Source: Rhypophila decipiens
Lineage: Eukaryota > Ascomycota > Sordariomycetes > Sordariales > Naviculisporaceae
Direction of reading: 5' to 3'
NCBI GenBank assembly: GCA_033297075.1
Contig: MU858056.1
Location: 1 to 64,000, forward strand
DNA length: 64,000 nt
Of the stretch, positions 42,211-53,378 are shown in pieces. Both the position numbers and the translations under genes were made by a program. Below the pieces are notes generated by a model. That model worked only from the letters and a program-made list of their open reading frames with translations, made no database searches and had not been told where the DNA came from. Position 1 is the first letter of the stretch; each line of letters begins with the position of its first letter.

Positions 42211-45200
42211 CTACCGCTTCAAAGTCTTTTGCTTCTCCGCATCGGTAGCCACATGTCTTCCCTCGACTAACAATCCCTTCTTCTTCCTCACGCCATCCAT
42301 GTACCGCTTCGCCACGTTCTCTTTATCTCCATACTCGCCCAGATCTTCCAGGTCATCCTCGGTGAAGGGGACCCAGAAGGGGTCTTCATCGAGGATCTCG
42401 AACCCGGTGAAGCGTAGCTGCGGCTGCGCTGCGCCAGACGTACGTTTGCGCATATCATCTGCAAACCCGAACGATTCTGCTACCGGGAGGAGGGCTTGGA
42501 TGGTGAAGAAGGGTGTTCCCTCGTTCATGGCCTCGGAGCAGACACGGCCTCGGCGCCGGGTGAGGACGTCGTATACTCGGCCTAGGACTTCGGCTGTTGG
42601 GGAGAATGGGTGGTGTTAGTCATGTACATAGCATACGAAGAGATAATTGGATGGAAAGAAAGGTAGCGCAAAAAGAAAACTTACTGCTCGCTTGAATCTC
42701 ACACGAGTACATGGCCAACATCAGCCGGGCAGACCAGTCCAAAAAGCCCTTATGGATGGCCTGCTGGACCGTCTTGATGACCTCCCCCGTCAACCGACCA
42801 GCTCGATCTCTCGCCGAAGAGCTGTCGTCCTCGGCCGCTGCAATGGAGATGTTTTCCACAAACACAGCAATGCCCTGGACGGGTTCGTGACAGAGGGGGC
42901 CCTGCTCGGTTGCGAGTTGGAACCCATAGACAACCTTGTCACACAGGTGAGCAGCTCGCAGCGACGAATCGTTCGCGTCCGCTTCCTGGCCTCCATTAGA
43001 GGTCTCCGACGGGAATGCTTTGGAAAAGCACTGGTCTTTGGTGGCGTCAATCAGGAGGTTAGGTCCGACTCGTTTAGGTCCAAAGGCTGTGATTCGTCCC
43101 ACCGCTCCCTTCCAATCCTCCTTGCCCTTTCCGGTCTCGAGAAGTGCCTGTAATTGTTTCTTTATATCTTCTGGGGAGAGAATCTTGGATCCTTGTGCGA
43201 CCTCCTCATCTGTTGCGAGCTTCTCGTCCTGGGCTGTTTCCTCGGCAGCTGCCTTCGTAGACGAATAGAGACTCTTGATGCTGGATCCGTTCTTGAGCAT
43301 GAACTCGGTGACCTCCAACGGAAGGGGTCTCACTCGCACTTTGACGCTGACTTGCTTCGAACTAGTCGTGCCAATCACGACACCACGACCAAGATCCTTG
43401 TTAACAGGCGGTCGCATCTCGTCGGCCCGGACAGTCGTCTCCCTGAAGGGCACGATCGGAGCACCGGCTTGGATCTCGCAGCGAGCAAAGCGTTCTCGCA
43501 GATCCGTCAGGCAGCGCTCGAGATGGAGTTCGCCGGCCGTGAGGAGGACGTGCTCGCCGCTGGCAAACTGCTCGTACTCTGCGCAGGGGTCGCTTTGGAC
43601 AAGTAGGTGCAGACCCCGGATCATCTTGTCCAGATCGCCTGGGTTGACCGGCTCCAACGCCACGCGGACGATGGGTTTACCAGCGTAGTTCTTAATGCCC
43701 GCCAAATTCACCGACCCTTCGAGTTGGCTGCAGAGCGTACCTGACTTGAGAATTCCGCTGCCCTCAAGACCCCGGATTCCAAACACCACACCAGCCGGGA
43801 CCGAAGTGAGCGACTCCAGATTCCGCCCCATTAACATGTAGAGCGCACTGACAGTTGCCTTTTTCGGCTCCGGGGAGGCGTGTGCATCGGCTGGGGAAAA
43901 CTTGGGAGGTAGGACGTATATTTCGTCGCCCACGGACAAGGTGCCCGAGTAGATGCGAGCAAATCCTATCAGGTGCTCCGGATCTGCAGGTGTTTGCGAG
44001 TCGTCTTTCTGGCTTATAGCCAAATCACCAAGGGCACCAGTTAGGGGGTCCACCGAGAAAAACTCGGTATCGCCATCACCATCCGCATTGCCTTGCATAC
44101 GGACCGCCTCGGCACGTTTCTTGCGAGCCATATCTCGCGCTTCTTCCGGGCTGAGAGGCCCTCGTCTTTTGTTCTCTGGCAACTCGCTCTCGGGGACCGA
44201 CACCATCTTGCTGACGTACACCACCACAGGATCTGACCGTGATTTCTTGAATGAAACCATGGCGTCCTTCACATTGGGGTCGATAAACTCGACACCAGGA
44301 ACTTCCTTGAGCAAGTCGGGAAGACGTTCAGCCTGTGCCGTCTTGGGCGATGGAAGACTTTCCACCACAGATACCAAGAGTGCTACTGATAATGGTAGCC
44401 AGGAAGAGAAGACTGTGGTGAGAAGCAGTCTTGGATCTCGAGAGCGGAGGACATGGGGGGGAACAGTCAGGTTCAGGCCCTTTGTAATCTTTTCCAAAAG
44501 AACGGGGTCTCCTTTATCCCCGTCACTTCCCATCGTGGCGTTGTAAACGGCCCAGATCTGCTCAAGAACCAGCTGAACAAATACGGGCTTGAGGTTTCGC
44601 CCTTTCAAGTGTTTTGGCCCCAGAACTTTTTTCGTCTTGGGGTCAAGATAAAAGTTGCCCCACAAGACCTTTTCCAGGAGATTTCGTTTTATACCGAGCT
44701 TCTTTTCGTACAGACCTGCGAATTGTCTGACTGTAAAGGCCCATCCGTCTATTGCGCTTCCAAAGATGACGTTGTTTTTCTCGGGTGCAAAATAAAGCTC
44801 CTCGTCGTCTCGCTCTTGGAAAGCCAGCTCATCCGAGTCGCTAGCTTGCCCTTCTGCGGCCAGCCTCGCTTCCTTGGCAGCGACGGCGGCCACACGCTCT
44901 TCCATGCGCTCTCTCCAGTTGAGGTCCTCCTCCATGCGTTCGCCCTGAAAAAAGCTGCCGAGCACAGCGTTGACCTGCTCGAGAAGCTTGCTGAGGTGTA
45001 TGTAGGCCTCTCCGGGGCTCATTTTCAGTTCTGTGATTAGACGGTCCATCTTGTTGATCACAAGAAGAGGTTTGAGCTTCTCGGTCCACGTTTGGCGGAG
45101 AACAGTAACCGTCTGGCTGCATACTCCTTCAACTGCATCGACCAGGACAACGGCGCCATCACAAAGACGTGAGGCGGTGGAAACCTCACTGCTAAAATCG

Positions 45201-45520
45201 ATGTGGCCAGGTGAGTCTATGAGATTAATAAGATATTCCTTGGCCTCCGGACTGGCCTCTGGGCTTGACTTGCGCAGCATGGAGAAATACAGGGATATCG
45301 CCGACGACTCCATCGTGATACCTCTTAGCTGCTCGTCCGGCCGGGAGTCCAGATAACGGATCTTGCCGGCCAGTTTGGGCGAGATGATGCCGTTGGTGGC
45401 GAGCAGGGCATCCGTGAGTGATGTTTTGCCATGGTCCACGTGGGCTAGGATGCATATATTTCGTACGTCATCGCCATTTTGCTGGAGCTTTGCCAGCTTT
45501 TCTGGACTGACGACAGGCAT
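42211..45520 (-). CDS. EFL1: Ribosome-maturation GTPase EFL1/RIA1
   Basis: Cytoplasmic EF-2-like GTPase that, with Sdo1/SBDS, releases Tif6/eIF6 from new 60S subunits. Exons 45520-42685 and 42593-42211 (91-nt intron, phase 1) encode 1072 aa. The G domain is complete: G1 AHVDHGKT (residues 26-33), switch I region [14 protein letters not shown]3 DSPGHIDF and G4 NKMD. A charged insertion (about residues 205-245, with [15 protein letters not shown]) interrupts the G domain, a feature that separates EFL1 from eEF2. EF-2-type domains II to V follow, with [16 protein letters not shown] and, after the intron, the C-terminal domain V/IV part ([17 protein letters not shown]). eEF2 itself would carry the diphthamide loop and no such insertion, so EFL1 is the better call. 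Confidence 0.95.
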
Positions 45521-46607
45521 TTTGCTTTCTTTCTTGGGTGACTGGCGGTATTGGTGATACTGTACTTTCTGGCTGGTTCTTTGCTGTGTTAGTTTATCCT
45601 CTCTCGATTAAGATCTCATCACCTCTCCAAGTCTTACTCACCTTAAGATGAAGTGGAGAAAAAAGTTGGTTTTGTATCTCAGATTGCAGTATGAACTGGA
45701 AATTTATGAGACTTGAGAAACGGGTGCTTATAAATTTATATGAAAAGTTGCTACTTACACGATCGATGGCGGGGCTCACACTCTTGGAGGGGCAGAGTTG
45801 TCGTCAGGAAAGTCTTTGGTGGGGCAAATACTTTGTAAAAGAAATACCGGCACCTTCAGCCGTCATGGGTCATTCTGAATCATTCCTAACTTGCCATCCG
45901 AACCCAAATGTTAGGTCTAGCCTTAACAGTTTCAAGCAGACATGCTATTCTACCCGAGACGAATAGAAATGCAACTATCTGAGGAACTTATAATAATTAA
46001 CTCGTTTGTTGGACCTCCTATTCTTGCGTATTAATCGTGGCAAGTGTAGTGTAAGTCTTACCTTACACGTCAGTTCTCCCTGATAGAACTACCCCTGGGA
46101 CTGGGGAGGATATACTATAACAGGACGAATATACAAACATCCGTGTTGAACCAGTCATTTCGCCAGCGTATACCTGAAAAAAATATGAAATTGTAACAGT
46201 CATGTTATTTGAGCCGTAGAGGCTCGCTCTTGGAGCTTGTTCGATGTTACGTATAAACGTACTTCGTACCGTCCATACCGCCAGTTGGTGGGGCAGCGAG
46301 TCATTCATCAAGCGGGGTTATTGGCCAAAAGAGTCACAGCCAACTGTCCGCAAACCCTATCACTCCGCCTTCCGCAAAAATATTCGACGCCACTAATCAG
46401 CACTCGGTGCGGCTTGAGCCCCTCAACCACAAAAAAATAGCCCCACCGATTACAGCAAAGTGTTTTTGCCAGAGGAGACAGCCCGAACGACGACGAATTG
46501 CGCCGCGCCGACCACCCACCACCGCTGGCCCATACACTATCACCGCTCACCACCGAGATTTCGACACTTGCCGGAAAAGAAAAGCCTGAACAAGGTTCGT
46601 CGAAAAC
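45521..46607. promoter_or_regulatory. Divergent upstream region of EFL1 and eIF3L
   Basis: 1,087 bp separate the start codons of two translation-related genes. It includes a perfect 12-bp palindrome TATAAATTTATA at 45729-45740, on the EFL1 side. I see no gene. Whether the palindrome is a TATA-type element is unknown. Confidence 0.45.
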
Positions 46608-48161
46608 ATGAGCACCTACGCGAACGGCATGGCGCCGCTGCAGGACGATAGCGACATCGAGGAGGAGGCCCTTGTCGCCGACTACAAGGAGCAGGTTCAG
46701 TACGAGGATGGCCTCGACGACGAGGTCGCTTCCATGTCGATGGCCCAGCAGCCCGATGATATCCAGTCGAGACTCGCCCAGGCTGCCCAACCGCTCGACT
46801 TCAACGCGCCCTTAGAAGCAAAGTTCCAGAGCTACGACGCATACTGCAGCTTGTTCCACTTCATTCTCAATTCCGAGGGTCCGGTCGATCTCGAGCCCCC
46901 ATCTGTTAGTCTTGGTCGTCTATCCTCCATGGCGAGTGTTGTGCTGACGAGCTTTCCTGTTGATTAGTATTACTGGGCATGGGATGTCATCGACGAGTTC
47001 ATCTACCAATTCAACTCCTTTTCCTCCTACAGAGCTCGCATCGCCCGCCAAGGCCAAACCCCAGATGAGGCGCAGATGCTACGGGAAAACCCCAACACGT
47101 GGGGCTGCTATAGTGTACTCAATGTGCTCTACTCCCTCATCCAGAAGTCGCAAATAATCGAGCAGCTGGGGGCCCAAAAGAGGAACGAGGACCCGGCTGC
47201 CGTTGCTGGAGACTACGGCAACAAGAGCCTCTACAAGATGTTGGGCTACTTCTCCATCATTGGACTCCTCCGCGTCCACTGCCTGCTCGGCGACTTCAGC
47301 CTGGCCCTCAAGACCATGGACGATATCGAACTGACCAAGAAGGCCCAGTTCGCCAGGGTTATGGCCGCCCACTTCACCACCTACTACTATGTGGGATTCT
47401 CTTACATGATGATGCGCCGCTACGGCGATGCCATCCGCATGTTCAGCCACATTCTGGTCTACGTCTCACGGACCAAGAACTTCCAGAAGAGCGCTCAGTA
47501 CGACTCGATTACCAAGAAGAATGAGCAGATGTATGCTCTCATCGCCATCTGCGTTGCTTTCCATCACACTCGTCTTGACGACACGATCCACACCGCTCTT
47601 AGGGAGAAGTATGGTGATCAGCTCCTCAAGCTCCAGAGAGGTGGCCCGGAGTCGCTTCCCATCTTTGAGGAACTCTTCCGCCAAGCATGCCCCAAGTTCA
47701 TCTCCCCTGTGCCCCCCAACTTTGACGACCCGGAGTCCAACGTTGACCCCATCGAGCACCATCTCGCCATCTTCATGGATGAGGTCAAGACCAACATGTG
47801 GAGCCCCACCGTCAAGTCGTACCTCAAACTTTATACCACTATGGACTTGAAGAAGCTTGCTGGTTTCCTCGATGTGAAGCCCGACGAGCTGCGGTCCTGG
47901 CTCCTGGTCAACAAGCAACGCACCAAGCAGCTGCGCTGGTCTGATCGTACCCTTCTGGAAGGCGACCTCGTGAACGTGAGCGACCTTGACTATGCTATGC
48001 AAGGTGTAAGTTCTACCCTGTACTTGGATTTTGGAAATTCGCGTTGCGGTGGAACCAATGCTAACTTGACGATGCAGGATCTCATCCATATCTCTGAGGC
48101 CAAGGTTGGACGCAAATTGGTTGACTGGTACCTCCGCAACCTTTCCCGCACATACAACTGA
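46608..48161 (+). CDS. Eukaryotic translation initiation factor 3 subunit L
   Basis: A PCI-domain subunit of the eIF3 scaffold that binds the 40S ribosome; present in filamentous fungi and animals but absent from budding yeast. Exons 46608-46904, 46968-48005 and 48078-48161 (introns of 63 and 72 nt, all phase 0) give 472 aa, a usual length for the family. The N-terminus is acidic (DDSDIEEEALVADYKEQVQY). The conserved body includes DVIDEFIYQFNSFSSYRARI, YFSIIGLLRVHCLLGDFSLA and the PCI-like end (LIHISEAKVGRKLVDWYLRN) that crosses the last intron. The donor of intron 2 is GTAAGT. It is complete and shares its upstream region with EFL1. Confidence 0.95.
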
Positions 48162-48569
48162 GGAGGTTTACACAACTATTGTGTCTTGGGCTTCCTGTGG
48201 AAAACATGTCAGACGCGGAATTGTTCTTCGATTCTTGCTTGGCTAATGCCGTAGTCTCGACGTCTTGGTGATGTATTTCTGGGGTAACGGTTATTTCGTC
48301 CATAGGCAGCATGCATTCGGCGTCAATTGGGAGTTTTAGGTTCAGCGCAAAAATCAGAGATAGGCTGGTGGGCAAATTTCAAAAACGGAACGGGATCAGT
48401 ATGGAAATGTGATGACATGTCCATTCACTGCCTATTCGTTGCGACACTGGCAGGAAGGAGGCTTATCCGGCATAGCACGCAGCCCAGGGGAAATGTGATA
48501 TAGGGCGCCTAACGGAAATGATGACGGGGCCGACATGGGGAGTATGTCTGCCTTGCTGAGAAAGTTCTC

Positions 48570-48601
48570 GAGAGACCCGGAGAGTCTCTCTTACCCGGGT
48601 C
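48570..48601. repeat. Two overlapping inverted repeats
   Basis: GAGAGAC (48570-48576) pairs with GTCTCTC (48584-48590). Overlapping it, GACCCGG (48574-48580) pairs with CCGGGTC (48595-48601). The two hairpins are mutually exclusive. Function unknown. Confidence 0.6.
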
Positions 48602-48844
48602 CTTTTAGGAAGGGGGCAGAGCTAGAGATGTAGAGAAAGCAAATTACAATTGAAGCGCTTCCCAACCGCCTCCTAGCAGTGATACGGGTCACCATCACAA
48701 AATTCGGATGACCGATGTGGGGCCGACCTTGCCGTCGATGCACTGACCGGCAACCAGCACCGGCTCAAGCTATCCGTATATAATCCCTACTTACGACCAG
48801 TCCTTCCAACCGAGAGGGGATGGCGACAGCAGAGATGAGTTGAG

Positions 48845-48957
48845 CTTCCAGTTTAGCTCAACGGTCAGCTACGGCGACTCAAGTAATCCCTCTGTATCCC
48901 TCCGGCGTGCAGCATCCTTCCCTCGGGGAGGGTGTCGGTTCAATCCCGGGCACGATC
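48845..48957 (+). ncRNA. tRNA-like element with RNA polymerase III A and B boxes
   Basis: TAGCTCAACGGT at 48854-48865 fits the A-box (TRGCNNARYNGG type) and GGTTCAATCCC at 48937-48947 is a perfect B-box. GACTCAAG between them resembles the anticodon arm of tRNA-Leu(CAA), a tRNA that often has an intron and a long variable arm, and the A-to-B spacing of about 70 nt would suit that. However, I cannot pair the acceptor stem: the bases before the A-box do not complement CACGATC after the T arm, and the T stem has a mismatch. It is therefore more likely a degenerate tRNA or a tRNA-derived SINE head than a working tRNA gene. Confidence 0.4.
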
Positions 48958-48973
48958 AATAACAACAACCAAA

Positions 48974-48993
48974 AAAAGCCGTAAGAGGCTTTT
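48974..48993 (+). terminator. Hairpin followed by T run, possible Pol III terminator
   Basis: AAAAGCC (48974-48980) pairs perfectly with GGCTTTT (48987-48993) over a 6-nt loop. The four T residues at 48990-48993 on the plus strand are the minimum Pol III stop and lie about 35 bases past the tRNA-like element. Confidence 0.3.
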
Positions 48994-51900
48994 CTCAGGG
49001 CATCTGCGAAGGTGCCTTGAGTTTTTGGTATTTTTTAATTGCCCTTTACAGGCGATGCGAACTCGGTTCTAAAAATGCGGTAATCCTAGGTGTATAATAT
49101 ACTCTAATCTCTGGTTAAATATTGTTATAGCAATTACTGTTACTGGTAGGTAGGTATTCCAAACGAAAGACTTCCATGTATATTTTGAACATGCTGGTTA
49201 TTTCCTCTATTCTAGGTTACTGTTCTTTTCTCCCTTACGTTCGTTAACCTACCAAGATATATTGAGAGAGAGACAAGAGGATATTATCTCAGCCAAAGTT
49301 GACATTTCGGATGTGAGCATCATCAAACATACCTTAAGTAACACGACATATCGGGAGTTTCCCTTTCTCTTCTTCTACAAATACTATCTCATAAATGCCC
49401 GCCCTTGTAAATGAAGCGTATGAATCCCTGTGAGCATATGTACAATCAAGCTGTCGAGATGGTCGGGATGAGGGTAGTACAGCAATGAACCACAATGAGA
49501 ATGACAACCCAAGCAGAAAGTTGGTCTATCTAGGTGAGAGTTATCGGGTTTTCTGCTCAACCCTTGGGAATACCCTCGCCTGGATACTGGTCGTTAGTTA
49601 CCTATTCCATTCCATGTTGATAGTGGCCTTTGTGCCATTCATAAGGTTAAGGGCAGGCATAGTATAACCTTAATAAGAGTCATAAAAAACAGCTTGTTTC
49701 TTCTTTTAATCCTAGCCCTCGAAGCTGATTATTGAGATGACATTACTTGGACTCAACTCGCACAGTACCAATAATTATGACAAGTCACCCAAGGCCACTA
49801 CTCAGTACTCGCCGTGGAATGACACGCTTTCAGTCTTGCATATAAAGTACCGGTAGAACTCCGATATAACAGTGGTTAGTTGCAGTTGGCGTAGCCAAAG
49901 AACTTCCAGTGCTGCACCTTGGTCGTCATGGCATGACATCATCTCCTCGCTTTATCTCTGCTGCACTGTAATCTGTAGATACTCCGACTGCGGGTGTCTG
50001 ATAAAGGGGAAAGGGGATAGACAAATAGAGAGACTCTGCATGGTGGGTGGGTAGCCTCATATCACGGTACATATGCGGAGGAAAGTTTCTTCATCATCCT
50101 ACTTGGTTCTTGGTGGCTCGATTTTTGAGAGAATTCTCTGATAGGAGTCTTGCCGTTAATAAGTATTGTGAACAATTGGGCTCACGACTCCAGAGAAGGC
50201 TGAGATCGTGATATATGTCCATGGCGAGACCAAGAATTTTTCCAAATTTCATTACTAGAAGAAAATCCTTAGGTAATCAGTAAATACGGGGAATGGTCTG
50301 ACACTGCAGTTCGAGTTCTGCGTCATCAAAGTTGTCCTTGAAGAATCTCTTGTCAAAATTCCCATGATGTATCCGTCCGGGATGGAGGGTTGAGGTCGGT
50401 CTTGGCTCGCTTCGAGGGAGTGGTGCCGGTTCCATGGAGGCCTCCCGGGCTAATCCACATTTCATCATCGCCGTTCAACTTTGATTGTGATGCGGAGCGG
50501 AGGGGTCCAACACGAGGGACAAGGAGGGTCGCTGATGTCGGCATAGCTCGGCCGACAATGCTGAGAATCTTGTGAGAAAGTGTATGCAGTAGTACATACC
50601 GGTATGCAGACCACTGAAGTCTGAAGAACTGAAGGGTGACTGCTATCTCGTCCTCACAACATTTGTATTTGGCGTGAGGCTGCATATGCAAGCCCCGCGG
50701 AGGTTAGGGTTCATCCCGATATCAAGTTGTTAGGAGGAGGGGTAGTCGCAGCCCCTCGACGTTTCCATTAGTGTTGGAAAGGCCAGACAACAAATGTATT
50801 CACAAGTTATCGGCATCTTACGTGCCTGAAAGAAGACCCCAATACCAAAGCGGCGCCAATGCTTCATCTCGCGCCGGCGAAATAGCTCCATGATACTTGG
50901 GAGCTTGGGTGGTGGTGCTAAGGGGCGGGATCCAGCAGATCCAATACCGCTCCGGCTTATCCCCCGACACGGCACCCCAGTGTCGCCGGTCTGACATCGT
51001 GTAACATGATGTACCGGTGGCTGGTGGCATCTCCCACGGCATTCGATGCCACCAGTCCTTGATCATGATGTTGTCGTTTGCTTTGGTTGTGTCCTGGAGA
51101 GACCTGATGGATAGACTTGACTTCCTTCCCTCTTCCCGGCACATGTCCTCAATGGCCGCTTCATCCTTCCGTTCCTATAACCCGAACCTTTCGGGTTAGT
51201 TTCACGGTGCAAGTTCACGGCCTTGTCCAATCTCTGGCGGGCGGGATCTGCCTGTTGCAGCGCTGCCAAGTTTACCATCCAGTGGGGAAGTTGAGGCTCG
51301 CCCAGGATAACTCCACAGGTACCCCGTACTTGCGGCGGTGTAATCAACGTCGAGAATACGGTACGCTGTACTGTACAGAATAAGCGGTTAATCACTGAAA
51401 TAGGATTCTGATAACATGCTGCAGGTGAAGAATCAAGGTCCGAAGTAAGGACCGAGGTGATTTGGGGAGCCATCCAAAGAACCTGAACAGCATAGGTATA
51501 TCATCATGAACCAACCAGACACAAGAATCGTCGCCATGTGCTGCTTCCGGTGGACAGATAATCGCTCTGCCCCTTGGCGGTCAGCCATGTAGCAGTGTTA
51601 CCCGGTCATACAGCGGACGGACAGATGCGGTGAACGTCGAGTACTATCCACTCTGAGCTGTTGTGACCGAAAGCTTGGCCTGTTGTGCCATTGTGTACGG
51701 ATTCCAGTTGCACATGTGAAATGGTGAGTCTGGCCGTATGGATAGATGGCCAACGACATACCTTGCAAGTCGACGCGAGACGCAACATCTGCTTCACCGG
51801 GGACACTCTGATATGGGATAGATTCCAAATGAGGAGAGGAGAACCCAGGTGCAGTCTAGTGGAGTGACGATTGTGCAACTGACCTGAGCAGATGACGACA

Positions 51901-53378
51901 AAAAGAGATTGATTGTTTTTGTGTATGTGGAATGGCTATGAGGGAGAATCTTCAGGTCAAGGTCCAGACTCAAGATGCTTGTAAAGCCGTAACGAGTTCT
52001 GTTATCTGTACAGGGAGGAAGTATCTCGGGGTAGCGACCTGGGCCCAGGTTGTGGAGCTTTGGTCCACTCAAAATCTCAGGTATGCAGTTGGAGACTTGA
52101 GGCGAACATGATACCCGAAACGGCTAGTGCATCAGGAGACTAAGCACAAAGCTGGGAGAGTGACATCTTAGGCAAGTTGCGCCAGCAAACGCGCCTGCTC
52201 TCCTTTGAGGTCGCAGGGCGGTAGATCGCATGGCCAGCCCGCCATTGCTCCTTTCTTGACCGGAAGATAGTGACATTTGCCAAGATGCAGAGCAGCAATC
52301 TTCTCATACAGAAGAGGCCAGAAAGAGCGACCGCCATGAGGTATCCGTAGGTACAGTGCGCTAGCAGTACCTATCCGTCCCTCCTTACCACTAGGTTCCA
52401 GGTAGGTGCAGAATGTGACAAGTGTTGGAAGCTCAGGGCTAGAAATACTCAGCTCCTCCTGGAAACATATAATACCATAAATCTCCCAGGCACCACCATC
52501 AAGGCGGGTTGTGCTTTCTTTCCATTTTCCCTATCAAAGTGCAAAGCAACCTGAGTTCAAACTCGGTAGAGTACCTTCAATTTTGGTAAAAGGTGGTGGG
52601 TGACAAGCTCTTCTTCAGTTGGTCAGTACTTGTGCCACCTCCGTCAGATATCATTACACCCGACTTTCGAGACCCCTCCAAATTTACTCCCATCACCATC
52701 ATCCTTCTGGTCTCAAAGCAAAGCCACCGCCGGTTTCGCTCACCTCAATATTTCAGGCAAGGTCCTGAATCTTGGCATTCGGGTGAAATAACTCGAACCA
52801 CAAAACGGAAAGTTTCATCTCAGGTAATCAAAGCAGTTGCCCACCACGTGGCTGAGCGCCTGAGACGACGACAACCGGCCTCCACCTCCCGTCCAGAGCT
52901 CTTTCCAGCTCCTGCCCAACTTTTCTGGTCTAAGGTACAAATATCCACCTACCGACTCACATCGTGCGGGGCCCTTGACATCGTTCCTTACTTTTAGAAC
53001 TTTCATCTGATAAATGCTCCAGCTCTTGAACAGCTCTGAGGCTGGGACTGTGAGCTTTTAGCGGTCTATCCAACCACTGCTTCACGATTCAGCAGCTGGT
53101 GACACCAACGACTGTTCCTGATCTTGTCTTTCCTCCCATCCACGCACCATTCTCATCAACGCAGACGGTCGATCGAGAAAATCCATTGAGCTCATCGGTC
53201 CGGACAACTCAAGCTTTCAAGCTCCCCAGGGAGCGCGCACCCTCGCCGCTACTTCGCTCCAACTCTATGCAAGCCGAGTCCGAATAGCCTCTGCCGGCCT
53301 CTCCTCGAGGCCATACGAGCACTGGCACAAATTCATAGATAACTTCAACTCCAAGCTTCGACTTGCACTCGACCTATC

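Larger units (their letters stand above)
48162..53378. other. 5.2-kb region with no convincing protein gene
   Basis: The largest gap in the window. The first 800 bases hold an inverted-repeat cluster and a tRNA-like element, listed separately. From about 49000 to 50300 the sequence is AT-rich, with no coding signal. Between 50300 and 52400 short open frames overlap on both strands without likeness to known families. The last 900 bases are Pro/Ser-codon-like and pyrimidine-rich and are probably the promoter and long 5' untranslated region of the stress-protein gene. Confidence 0.5.

Noticed and set aside
42211..45520. Possibility that this GTPase is elongation factor 2
   Set aside because: The acidic insertion in the G domain and the length of 1072 aa fit EFL1. 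eEF2 is shorter and has no such insertion.
51063..51473. 136-codon minus-strand frame in the 5.2-kb desert
   Set aside because: It overlaps several equally plausible frames on both strands and has no family likeness.
52593..52997. 134-codon plus-strand frame upstream of the stress protein
   Set aside because: No recognisable domain. The region is pyrimidine-rich and better explained as promoter and 5' untranslated sequence.
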